The notes under the pieces were generated by a model, which saw only the letters and a program-made list of their open reading frames with translations, ran no database searches and was not told the origin of the DNA. A stretch of DNA of 64,000 nt, taken from the NCBI GenBank assembly GCA_003993805.1, contig RSEF01000004.1:73816054-73880053 (forward strand). Direction: 5' to 3'. Made by a program: the position numbers and the translations under genes. This document shows positions 14,201 to 24,770 of the stretch, piece by piece (position 1 is the first letter of the stretch; each line of letters opens with the position of its first letter). Origin of the DNA: Himantopus leucocephalus (lineage: Eukaryota; Chordata; Aves; Charadriiformes; Recurvirostridae).

Positions 14201-15681
14201 GGTCTGGGACAAAAGCCCCATTCATTTTAAATCCACAGCTCCAGTCTAGCAAGACTGACCTAGCTGTGAGGCTGTCAGGTACAAACTCTTCTGTCTCTGA
14301 CTGTGGTGTAAAAAACCACTATGAACTCCTCTGAGGGCCTGGTTCTGATGGTTTAGGTATTCTCAGAGCCTAGTGGACAGGAGATCTTTGGGATGTAGGG
14401 AGAAAAGTGTCTAGTTTCTGGTTGCTTACAGAGGAGGTCGGTGTGCACTGAACCAGAGGGTTCATCAGAGCTTCCCCAAGAGTTGCATTTCACTAGGCTA
14501 GCTGCGTCCTGAGCGGAGTTTTTTTGGATTTTAGCAGAATTCTGGTATTAAAGACCATATTTGGTGATAATAGCAGATTTGGAGTGGCTTGGGAAGACCA
14601 AGACCATCAGTGTTTCAAGGCAAGTGTAAAATTGCATACAGAAATGTGAAGGGGTTGTGGCTTTTGAGTTTTTAGCATAATCTCTCTCTGAGAGAGACCG
14701 GTCAACCTTCTCTGTATCCTGAATGCTACCCAGATCCTGTGCTTCTACCTGGCAGTGACAACACAGTACCCACCACTGGGACTTGTTTTAAAGGTTTTGT
14801 GATTTGGGCACAGGCAACCACGACAACAGAAACTGCATAAAATTTTCACTTATTCACTTATTTCTACATAAGTCTCTAAAGAAACTTCCTTCTGTTATGA
14901 AATACTTCTTTTTCAGTATCTCCTGTATGACTGCTGGGTCAGAATCCCATCAGCCTGGATCTTACACGAATCCACAGAGTAAACAGCAGTTTGTGATTTC
15001 CAGGCTGAGAATGAAGCTCCTGAAGCAAAAGTCTGATCTTCACTGGTAATGCCTAGTGCCTCCCCTACTGAATTTACCAGAAAATTCTGGAATCATAGGA
15101 TTGGACTTTCTTTTTTTTTTTCCCCCCTTTTTTTTTAATGATAACAGAGGACTTTTACAAAAATTCATACATCCAAAACCAGTGCACAAATAAATATAGA
15201 AAACACAGAATATTAAGAACTGAAGGTCTGTATTTATATTGATTCAGGGGTTTTTTTTGCTAATAATTATATGGTAACAAAATGCTAAAGTAATAGTACT
15301 GAATACAAAAGAAAGAGAAAAAAAAGTCAATACTTATTATATTCAGACTCAGAATGGTCAGATAGATATGACCACTTTTTGACACATTTGCCAATATTTC
15401 CTTCTCCCCTCCTGTTAGCAGCTGTCTGGTGAAACCCGATGAGTGGACAGAAAGGGACAAATCCATCCAGAGTATAACTTCAGAGGAATGACTCGAGGGA
15501 CATGTTCAGTCCATTACGATGAGCAGGGAATGCAGGCTGATTGGCATCTCTCCAACGCCACAAGATTGTATTTAAAGATGGAGAAATTGCTTTTAGCACA
15601 TGCTGTTTCCCCCCGCAAGTGCATGCACAGCGGTGCACACTGTATTTTCAGGAATATGATTGCCTTTAAAAGATGAGCTGC
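11256..15681. other. Intergenic, no gene recognised
   Basis: Non-coding sequence with low CpG (my eye count is roughly 0.6 per 100 bases around 13-14.4 kb). Short frames around 12.2-12.6 kb overlap on both strands and look like chance. A pure pyrimidine tract lies at about 15,106-15,137. No other structure was recognised. Confidence 0.55.
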
Positions 15682-15722
15682 TGTGGTGGGTTGACCCTGG
15701 CTGGACGCCAGGTGCCCACCAA
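15682..15722 (+). mobile_element. Start of an ERV LTR, cut by assembly gap
   Basis: Begins TGTGGTGGGTTGACC and continues CTGGCTGG..GCCAGGTGCCCACCAA, then stops at the 100-N gap. This resembles the first bases of a widespread avian ERV LTR, a different family from the one at the left edge. No polypurine tract precedes it. The remainder of the LTR does not reappear after the gap, so more than 100 bases are probably missing. Confidence 0.6.
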
Positions 15723-15822
15723 NNNNNNNNNNNNNNNNNNNNNNNNNNNNNNNNNNNNNNNNNNNNNNNNNNNNNNNNNNNNNNNNNNNNNNNNNNNNNN
15801 NNNNNNNNNNNNNNNNNNNNNN
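15723..15822. other. Assembly gap (100 N)
   Basis: Exactly 100 Ns, the usual placeholder for a gap of unknown size. The left flank is an LTR start. The right flank is a run of 27 T (15,823-15,849) followed by unrelated CpG-rich sequence. Confidence 0.98.
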
Positions 15823-15849
15823 TTTTTTTTTTTTTTTTTTTTTTTTTTT

Positions 15850-18400
15850 AATCTAGTAAACCAGGTCAACGCAGATCCCTCTGGAAGCAGAAACTCCATC
15901 GGTTCTAGATAAGAAGGTGCAATTTTACGTTCCTTTAAAGAGCGATTAGTCATCGGAGCCACCGACACAGGTGGTGGGTAGCTGAAATCCAGTGTTTTTT
16001 TCTCAAGGATGGGCTGTGCACCGGGAAGCCGTGGGTTGGGCTCGGTTGTTGCTGCCTGTGAGGATTTGGCGGTGTACACTGACCGGGCCAGGCTGCTTCA
16101 CCGGCATGGTCCCAGCGGGCTCTACCGGCACGTTTATTAACGTTTTAACGCAGGGATGGATTTTTGCTGCGCTTGTGTTACAGGCTCGCGGATTTTAATG
16201 ATTATTCAGGCTCAGTAAAGGCTGTGCAGCTTGGCATGTGGTGTGACACAGCCTGGCGGGGAAGATCCCCTCCGAGCTACTGCCTGCCCTCCCCTGATGC
16301 CGCAGAATGGGTTTGACCCCATAAAATAACTTGGAAGAACTTGACACGCGGGAATAATTTCATTGAATCGGGCTTCGAGAAGTCTGGAAGTTTATAGAGC
16401 GCTAAGCGCTTCCCAGATGGGTGGCCGGAGGGCAACAAATCCTGCAGCCGGGGGGGTGTCTGAGGGCTGGGAAAGATCGGGGTGGTTAAAAGAGCTGTGC
16501 TGGGTGACCAGAGCAGGTGAGGTGGGGATTATGCACCATCTGCAAACAGGTAGACACAGAAGAATCTATAAGTTAAGAAGACTCTGTGCATTGTTGTTCA
16601 CGTGGCCACAGCGGCAGTGACGTACGTAGCTGCAGGGAGGGGAAGGGAGGTGGCCAGAAGACAAGCCCACAGCCCCAGGTGCTTGTTGCCCGTGCCGGTA
16701 GTTTCCAACCCAGATGGATTCAGGGTGCAGGTGAGAACCCTGAATTTCCTTCCTAGTGAGAAAGACCTATTGGCGCTAGATGCTTCCATGATTTATACAT
16801 AATAGCTATTTTTCTAACACTTGCAGGCAGGACACCAACAGCATTCTGATACACCATCTTAATGACTAACGAAGCGGTTTGAAAGGCGAGATGTACGCTT
16901 GAACCAAAAGGAATTGCTTGCTGTCAGCAGTAACGTTTACACAGCCCTTGCTTTACTGCAGTAGCTTTGACTATTTCTTTTGTAATACCGGAGTTAGCTC
17001 ATCCTCATTTTACTAGAGTGACACCGCTCTAAAATAAATCACAATGAAACAAAAATCACAGTAAACTGCTTGTTGTCATTCACACGCATCACGCACAAAA
17101 TGCTTTGATTGCCATTAAGTGATAACGGCGTGTCTGAAACCCAAGCCTTCGGCGGGCAAAGAATAATAGTGACGTGAATTAGATCAGCCATTTGTTTTGT
17201 ATTTCTACATTTTGGATTTCTTAAGCCTGTACCTCCAAAATGCATAAAAACTCTTCAGCGCTAAGAAAAACATTACAGGCAGTTGCAGGAATGTCTGGAG
17301 GATTTTATTTGAAACTAGGTAAGTGGTACGGTATATGGCTACGTAAACCCATGGATTATTCGTAATACTAATCCCACTAGAATAAAAAAAAGTGACAATT
17401 TCAAAATTAGTTTGTCCCTGCTGTTCAGTTACAGCTTGACAGTAACAGTAAGGAGACGGAGTCAATTTTCGGCGCTGTTTTTCTGCGTATTGCGATGTGT
17501 GCTGTGGACGCGATACTCTGAGCAGAGCTTCTGCTTTTGAGGGGGCTGCTGCTCCACAATACTCACGTAAATGGTTTTTCATTCGCAATTACATTGAGGC
17601 TGTAATTCCACGATACGCTATCTTCATTAGCAAAGGCCGAAGAAATGCCTTTTTGTGCTTTTTATTCTCTCCACCTACGGCTTGTGCAAATTCAGGGGGC
17701 TGGGGTGTAAACCAGGTTAGGGAAGTGATTTAGCTTAAAAATAGCACTTGCCATAAGAGAGGAGAGAAAGGATTTGAAAGGGCGCCTGGATCGTTATAAA
17801 CTGGATTACAACCTGAGTAATTTCAACAGCCTCATCACTGCCAGCGTAATAGAGGCGGTGACATACCATGAGGCGGAATCTCCTTAAACCGACTCTACCG
17901 TTAAAGATTGAGTATCATGAAACTAACAGCGTGAAAGACGCGTCTATTATCAAACCTGCCTTGACAGGACCCAAAATCTACAAAATAAATTCATTGTCTA
18001 GCGTGTATAGAAAGAATCCGTCACCTATCTACAACCAAAACGCAGTTTAGGTTTGGCTATACTGATTTCTGTTCAGGGGGTGGGCACTGTCAGGGGAAAG
18101 AAATACCCGCTACTATCATAGTCAAAGGATATGGTATTTATCACTGTTGTCTGAAAAAGGAGACGACGTTTCCTTATTCCCGCTCTACCATTCTTGTACT
18201 GCATCCTTCTTTTTCCAAATACGGTATTATCAGCAGCATGGTATGTCAGCGCTCGGCGGCAAATCACTACATTGCAGACTCCTGTGCTCCCTTTAATTTT
18301 TTTACTTTTTTTGGACTTCGTGTGAGAACTGAAAAAGACATCTCAAAATAGGTGTTTTTCTTAAAAAACCCCTTAAACCCGTTTTCTACTTTTTCAGTTT
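15850..18400. other. CpG-retaining non-coding domain next to the ATP8A1 3' end
   Basis: By eye I count about 90 CpG dinucleotides in about 2.5 kb, several times the density of the sequence left of the gap, although the G+C content looks only moderate. No open frame here has a recognisable domain or splice partners. CpG retention suggests sequence kept unmethylated in the germ line or held by constraint, for example a regulatory element or the flank or UTR of a neighbouring gene. A CpG island in the classical sense is not claimed. Confidence 0.5.
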
Positions 18401-18562
18401 ATCTTAATAACATAAGAATTCTTTGGTATTTGTGAAATGCTATTTCTGATATGTCCCATTTTAAAGAATTCAAGAGTGATGGGCTACATGTTTTCCTTTG
18501 AAAGTAATCCCTAGCATTTGCAACCAATCAATTCTACAACGCTTCTTCATTTAATGGCAAAG

Positions 18563-18568
18563 TTTATT
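18563..18568 (-). promoter_or_regulatory. Candidate distal poly(A) signal AATAAA of ATP8A1
   Basis: The plus strand reads TTTATT, so the transcript strand reads AATAAA, within 'GAATAAACTTTGCC'. The transcript strand beyond it carries TTGTAG and TTGGTTG, the GT-rich context expected downstream of a cleavage site. It is also close to where the CpG-rich domain begins. Confidence 0.5.
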
Positions 18569-19898
18569 CATTTTTTTTAACAATTAAAAGACAAAACATT
18601 TAAAATTTGCAGTTCAAAACATGCACATTCACCAAATGCCAAATGACATGTAACACTGCATAGAACTGAATGTGTTACTAAAAGAACTATTTATAAAACA
18701 CAGTGCATTTAACATCCAGTTAAAACTAAACCTGAGAAACTACCATAAACACCGAGTCAAAAAAGTCTTCATTCATGCAGCTTCATAATTTCCACGACAG
18801 TTTCAGCAGTAATGGCTTAGTGGAGCTGTAAAACCTCACTTCACCTTGAATGCAAATTTTGCTGTTACAGACTGACCGCTTGCTGCAGCGGTTCACACAT
18901 ATCAAACACTGAAAATCTTAATGAAAAATTACGTTGAAGTAGAAACCCAATATTAATGCATTTATGGCTTCTATTCTACAATAAAGAAACACCATAAAAT
19001 ATGATTTTTAGAAAAAAACTTGTTCTGGTCACAGCTTTGCAATTACAAATCACTCTCTCCACGGAAACGCTTTCGTTTAAGTTAAAGTATCGACCCTCCA
19101 AAGCGCCCAGCTTTGCACATCATTGCTCAGATGGGTCGTCCTTACACTCACAAGCAGTCCAGTTGAAGCCTATACGTGAGTAACGGTTTGCATAAGCAGG
19201 AACCAGGTTTGGAATGCTAAAATATTCCTTTGTTTAATAAAGATCTATTGGTTAACAGCGAGGAAACTGGGGGCGTGAGGGCAGAGGGGGAGGAAGGAGA
19301 AACTAATTTGTTGAGTTTTGTTACCAGTGAAAACATCCAGTACCAAGAAAGTTGAAGTGACAAACTCATTTGCTCACACAGCGCTAGCTTCTCGATATAT
19401 TATGAGCAGACTTTTAACGAAGGCATTAAAAAACAGGGAGCAGCAACCACCATGCATTGCCTCAGAACACTTAGAAATATTGCCTCATGCAGACAGAATG
19501 ATAAATTCATCAGAACTACAAGTGCTTTTACACAGTACATAAGAAAAAAAGGGAAAAAAACTTCTCTCTAAATTGAACACATATTCCAAATTACTCATCA
19601 TTCAAGATGGGTTTAAATGTAACGAAAGAAGCGTTAAGACACGTAATGCGCATCTTTGTAACACAGTGAATTTTATGGATGCATGTGGACATATAGGAAT
19701 CTTCAGCTATCTCTTAGTTGTTCAAAATATTTTATTTATCACTTTATACAAATAGAATGATGACTAAGTATAAATCTGTTGAAACCGCTTTGCAAAAATA
19801 AGTGTAAAATTAGGAAATGGCAAGAAAAAATTCCAAATACAAATTATCAATAGGTTTGTTAAAATTTGTTTCCTGTTACTTACTCTTTTGAATCATTT

Positions 19899-19918
19899 AT
19901 ATATATATATGTATATAT
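19899..19918. repeat. (TA)n microsatellite in the 3' UTR
   Basis: An uninterrupted AT alternation with one TG, inside the inferred ATP8A1 3' UTR. AT-rich repeats here could vary in length between individuals. Confidence 0.75.
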
Positions 19919-22900
19919 TTAAAAATAATCCAGCAACAGTATTTATATAAGATACCCAATTGCTAAGTGGTACCGGTTCAACTTTTTGATGGAAATTTTT
20001 AGTACTAACTTGTAATTGTTATGCAGTGCACATGAAACAGATGGAAAAGTCCCCGTGAATTCTGTATTTGATACAAATTTGAATTTTCAATCAATACGAA
20101 CAGAGGCATTGTTACGAGCATTTTTGCCTAAACTCTTTTTTCTTTAAATAAATATTGGCACAATCCCCTTATTTCAACACAGATACGATGTACTAACAGG
20201 ACGGTAATAGATTATATCACTGTGTACTCAACATGAAAATAAAGTGCGTATCTTATACTTGACCTGATTTAAAAATGGGCACACATAGCTATGGTGATCT
20301 TACATTTTTAAATGGAACTGTATAAGCAATCAAAAAAAAAAAGAGTTAGAATTGCCACATTGTCTTTTTTACTATCTCCAAGAAGCGGTATCTTCCAACA
20401 ACTAATTACCAGAAAAATTATAGAGACAGGAGAAAAACGCATCAGAAGTAATAAAAACAAAAAATGGACTTTGTGAAATACTCCTTCAAATTCTGTAAAG
20501 ACACAAGGATGAAACACTGTGATAAGACTATCTTAAAAAACTTAAATTACAGTCTAAATTTAGGATCTTAGAGCTGTTTTAGTTGCTTTCTTCCTTTTCA
20601 GGATCGTTAAACTGAGGATATACTGTGTGATATTTTCCACAAACTGTACTACAATGGTGAGACAGAACTTTATTTCACAGGAAGAATAAGAGATCCTGTA
20701 GATTTCTCATTGTAAATATTTTACAGTGTATTCTAGTCCTCACATCCTTTTCCGCAAAATCAGCAATTAAACCACTGAGAAGAGGAAAAAAAAAAAATAA
20801 AAAATTCACCCACAAAGAAAGTATGTATAGATTGAGTCATTTTATAAGAGTTAAGTACACTGAAAGATTATAAAGGAGCAACAGTGTCATGGTTAATTTC
20901 AGAAATGTTTTGAAGTTGGTCATTGTCCCTCGGATGACAGAAAATAGGGATCCCCATTTTAGGAAAGGGGCATGCCCCCAAATTTTTTCTTGCCTTAGGT
21001 CAAGTGATTTGGCCCTCCCATATTGATCCATCTATTTATCTATGCCTGAAATGGCTTTTCTGAAGGCAGTTCTTGTCTGCATGACTGACTGGCAGCACTG
21101 TTTCTAGTGGGATACGTTCCCTTTGTCCCTGTGTCTTCTGTCTTCTGTTTAAAGATCACTCCGGGAAAGCGAGAGGAAGACATTGCATAACATGCATATG
21201 AAATGCAGACTGCCTTCCCATTGATACGCCTTCCTAAATATGTACTTTCATATAGTGCTTTTTGTTGGGCTTTCCACGTGCGTTTGTAAGTTTCTCTTGG
21301 AACGGAGCATGAGAAACTTGGATAGTGCAATAAAGTTACACGTTAAGTGTTTAGCTAGATGAAAGGCCAGGAGGCAAAGTCTACCTTTAGTAAGTATACG
21401 ACTAATGAAGGAGGGCAGAGAAAAGATGGGATTGGATGACTCGTTACTTTTAAGTTGAAAGTGGATGATTTGGAGAGCAAAGAGGAAATTCTTAATTTAA
21501 CAGATCATTGGGGATGTCATTGTTGCGCTTTTCCTTCTACTTGATCTCCATTCAAAGAAAAAAAAAGATCATTTCTATGCCATGCACAGAAATTTAATTA
21601 AAAATTGCTACTATAGAAAAATATATTTTAAATGTAATTATGGTGGCTTTGAAACTCAGACTTAAACATGGACCAAAAAGCTACAAGATTTAACTGAATT
21701 CTGCAGTTAAAGTAGCTTTTCTTATTTTGAAACCTTACGGTGGTTGGGTGGTAAGCTGAGAAATACCAAATATAACTACTTAAAAAAGTTACCACAATGC
21801 TCTCATTTAACACCTCCCTCTTTTTTTTTTTTTTTTTTTTTTNAGGTGTGTCTCTTTTTCTGCAGTCACTTCCCCTCCATTCTTCATTAAAGGTGAGAGG
21901 ATATAGGTATTCTGCATGGGCTGTAAGTTGTAAAGAGGCTGCTGCAATGTATTTCACACCTTTAGAGGAAGTGGCTTTAGTGCAAATAAAACAGTACATA
22001 CCACAGACTAGCGAAGGGCATGCTTTGCTCTCTATTTCAATGTATGCACTTCAAATAATTTTAGTATAAAAATGTTGAAAATGTAATTAATTTTTTAAAA
22101 TAAATTAAAACAAACTTTACTTTGAACCTACAGCATAAGCAGATACAACTGAGCATCGCAAAAATAAGTACAGTTTGCTAAAGGGAAGTAAGGCAGAGCA
22201 ACTTTTAAAAATGGAACAAAATAGTATGTGTACTCAATTTTACAAGGTGACAGCATTTTCAACATATGCAATACTAAATGAAAATAAGGGAAAAGCTTGT
22301 ATAAGGCCAAAGGTGCAAAGTCTTGCAGTTTTGAAAGCAAATGCCATAAAGGCCACTCAAATTAGACTCACTGTACTGTAAATGTTTCTCCTCAAGTGCG
22401 GAGACTCAAGCATGCAGTTCTGAGATCAGGACTGGAGTTAATTTCCTTTCAAATTACTTCTAACAACAGGAAACATTTATGGAACTTCTTTGGCAAACGT
22501 TTTTAGGTTAGTTTGACACAAACATCTATAAACATCTTGACTCACAATCTTTCTCAAAGAAGGTGAATTAACACCATTAAGATACTATTTTTTCAGCACT
22601 TGTTGAAATCAAAGGCTTGTTATCAACTGTATTTAAAGATATTAACACTTAAAAACCTTCACAGATGCTAATGGTCTGTCAATGTAAAGTATGTTTAGCG
22701 ATCTGACCATTGCCTTCTGAGTATGTGACCAGTATTGATTCAACTTCATTGTAAAATAAGCAAGCTGGCAAGATACAAGGTAAATTCCAATCCGTTTACA
22801 AAGGCTAAGCAAATACTCGTTAAAAAATTTAGAGATGGTGTGTTACAGTATAATTGCACAGTGCTTATGTCTACTGAATACACAAATCCAAACTTTATGG

Positions 22901-23023
22901 AACAAGACCGTCATAGATCTTTAAATCTCTGGTAACTGGGCCATGGTCGCAGCTCCCAGCAAAGATCTAGTAGTCCGACTCACAAAAGTAACTGATAAGG
23001 CCTAAATCTCGACCTGTGTTCCT

Positions 23024-23121
23024 TCACCATTCCTCGGGCCTTTGTTTTGTGGTATCGTAAGCTCTTATTACTTCAGACTGGGAAACGATTCCATTTTCAT
23101 CTTGAGAGAAGGCGTAGCCAT
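23024..23121 (-). CDS. ATP8A1: ATP8A1 last coding exon (C-terminal autoregulatory tail, stop)
   Basis: 98 bases. The acceptor CTGCAG lies at 23,122 and upward. The exon begins with the last two bases of a His codon and runs [21 protein letters not shown] to the end PEEW and a TGA stop at 23,024-23,026. GYAFS is the conserved tail motif of ATP8A-type flippases that inserts near the nucleotide-binding site and holds the enzyme in an autoinhibited state (known from structural work on the family). The PEEW end is close to the PDEW end I recall for human ATP8A1 and unlike the lysine-rich end of ATP8A2. Cytosolic. The exon is intact. Confidence 0.96.
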
Positions 23122-23475
23122 CTGCAGATACAAAACAAAATAGAAACCAAGTAAGCTTTGATCAGATTTTTTTTTTTGTAGAAGCTTTAATAAAAACGAC
23201 TTAACAAAGGTCAATAGGGGGCAATAAACCTCTTTTCAGCAATTAGTAGGTAGAAAACCCATGCTGTTTCTTACATAATTTTGCAATTATAAAGTAGCAG
23301 AAAGAACTCTGTGCAGTATCTTAGGAATGAAGAGAAACCTACCAACCGGCAAAGAACATGGTCTACTGGGTCTAGTAGACCAGTAGTCTTCACTATAAAC
23401 AAATGCAGTGAAAGGAACAATTTTACTTCTATAGTAATAATGGATATTAATTTATCTTTGTCCGTGAACACTTAC
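23122..23475 (-). other. ATP8A1 intron (354 bases)
   Basis: A short intron between the last two coding exons, with donor GTAAGTG and acceptor CTGCAG on the minus strand. The short frames on either strand have no meaning that I can see. It contains no repeat that I recognise. Confidence 0.9.
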
Positions 23476-23567
23476 GAAGCAAGTTTTGCTGCAGAGAGTC
23501 AGAGCGATACAAGTTCACATGGTTCTTCTTAAAAACATTCTTCAGTAGCTGGGCTCTTTCAGTCAAG
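23476..23567 (-). CDS. ATP8A1: ATP8A1 coding exon (cytosolic tail, LTERAQLLKN segment)
   Basis: 92 bases with a TAG acceptor and GTAAGTG donor. It completes a Ser codon from the preceding exon and encodes LTERAQLLKNVFKKN followed by HVNLYRSDSLQQNLL, ending with the first base of the His codon before GYAFS. This Leu/Lys-rich linker between M10 and the GYAFS motif distinguishes ATP8A1 from ATP8A2, which carries a different linker. It lies on the cytosolic side and belongs to the regulatory tail. There is no frameshift. Confidence 0.96.
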
Positions 23568-23944
23568 CTAGAAAGAAAGTGGACACGCGTGAAAAATATT
23601 CACTTACTCATAATAATATCCCTTTATCTTTGAGTATGTTAAATGGGAATTAAATGAAAAGTGTCCTTCTTTTTCTTATTTGTGCCTGAACTAATTATTA
23701 AGAAGATGATTAAAAGCATGTGCAAGGGCAGATTATGAAGTCCAGATCCCTGGTAATGTTTTTACTCATCACAGTACAGGCAAAGCATCTGTTTGAAGCA
23801 CTGTTGTGCGCTGAACAATACAAATAAATGAATAACGTGACCATTTGAGCATGACTCACTCCTTTAGAAACACGCGGTGTAAAGGGAAGGCACTGGCTTC
23901 CTTGACGTAGTGTGGCCAGATTAGCGCCAGGCTGAATTACAGTC

Positions 23945-23993
23945 TTTTTTTTTTTTTTTTTTTTTTTTNNNTTTTTTTTTTTTTTTTTTTTTT
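23945..23993. other. Poly-T tract broken by NNN
   Basis: About 24 T, three N (23,969-23,971), then about 22 T. It sits in an intron of ATP8A1. The same combination of homopolymer and N recurs across the window, so its length, and perhaps its existence, is an assembly product rather than a reliable sequence. Confidence 0.85.
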
Positions 23994-24431
23994 TACGTAA
24001 GAAAGTGCTCTTAGCCTCTACTGACACAGTACCCCAAAGGGATGGGAAAAGAAGGAGGGACAGTCACATCCGTGGCCTTCAGCTATGTGTACAAAAACAT
24101 ATTGCTTCCATGAAAAGTGTTCTAGCAAGGTGTGTTCCCCATGAAACTACAGAAGGTGTTTTTCTGTAGGTCATACCCAAATAACAGACTATTTTGACTG
24201 CTAGAGCTTGGTCATTTCAGCCCATCTCCTTCCTTCTCAGCAGTACTGAGTCTGTTGTGTTATGTGGTTATTGCACTTTAATGCAATCCAAGTGACTCTC
24301 CATTTCAGCCCAACGAGAAAACGAGTATTAAACATTTTTTAAACTGAGACTCAAGCATCAGCTGAATGCTGCAAACTGTAGTGAAAGAACTAGTGCATGT
24401 GTCAGGTTTCCTTACCGTGCATCTTCCTCAC

Positions 24432-24770
24432 GGAATCACAGAATGGTCAGGGTTGGAACGGACCTCTGGAGATCATCTAGTCCAACCCCCCTGCCAGAGC
24501 AGGATCACCTGCAGCAGGTTGCACAGGACGGCATCCAGGCGGGTTTGGAATGTCTCCAGAGTGGGAGACTCCACAACCTCTCTGGGCAGCCTGTTCCGGT
24601 GCTCTGCCACCCTCAGGGTAAAGAAGTTCCTCCTCATGCTAAGATGGAACTTCCTATGTTCAAGTTTGTGCCCGTTACCTCTTGTCCTATCACTGGGCAC
24701 CACTGAAAAGAGACTGTTCCCATCCCCCTGGTACTCTCCCTTTAAGTATTGGTAAGATCCCCCCTCAGTC
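24432..24770 (-). mobile_element. CR1 LINE, 3' end fragment in ATP8A1 intron
   Basis: On the minus strand this encodes the end of the CR1 reverse-transcriptase ORF ([20 protein letters not shown], then NRLPREVV). The 3' UTR follows, ending in 'gaccagatgatctcc..'-type and 'ccattctgtgattcc'-type sequence. It lies in the same orientation as ATP8A1. It is 5'-truncated, as most CR1 copies are. Its 3' tail differs from the copies at 3 kb and 50 kb, so it belongs to a different CR1 subfamily. Confidence 0.92.

Larger units (their letters stand above)
18545..23023 (-). other. ATP8A1: ATP8A1 3' UTR (putative, ~4.5 kb)
   Basis: AT-rich sequence directly downstream of the stop codon, with no coding potential and no CR1 copy. 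Human ATP8A1 also has a UTR of several kilobases. An AATAAA signal on the minus strand at 18,563-18,568 is followed by a GT-rich stretch, making a plausible distal poly(A) site near 18,545. Further AATAAA hexamers at about 20,669-20,674 and 19,731-19,736 could give shorter forms. The extent is inferred from sequence only. A single N with an adjoining poly-T lies at 21,843. Confidence 0.6.

Noticed and set aside
15089..15105. 'gaatcataggattgg' as a CR1 3' end on the minus strand
   Set aside because: Only about 15 bases resemble a CR1 tail and the following sequence does not match, so it is not enough to call.
1..15722. The two LTR pieces as the 5' and 3' LTRs of one provirus
   Set aside because: The sequences come from different LTR families and orientations, the interval is about 15.5 kb with no gag, pol or env frames, and there is neither a primer-binding site nor a polypurine tract at the expected places.
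23710..24027. 105-codon minus-strand frame
   Set aside because: Most of its middle is lysine from the N-linked poly-T; it is not a protein.
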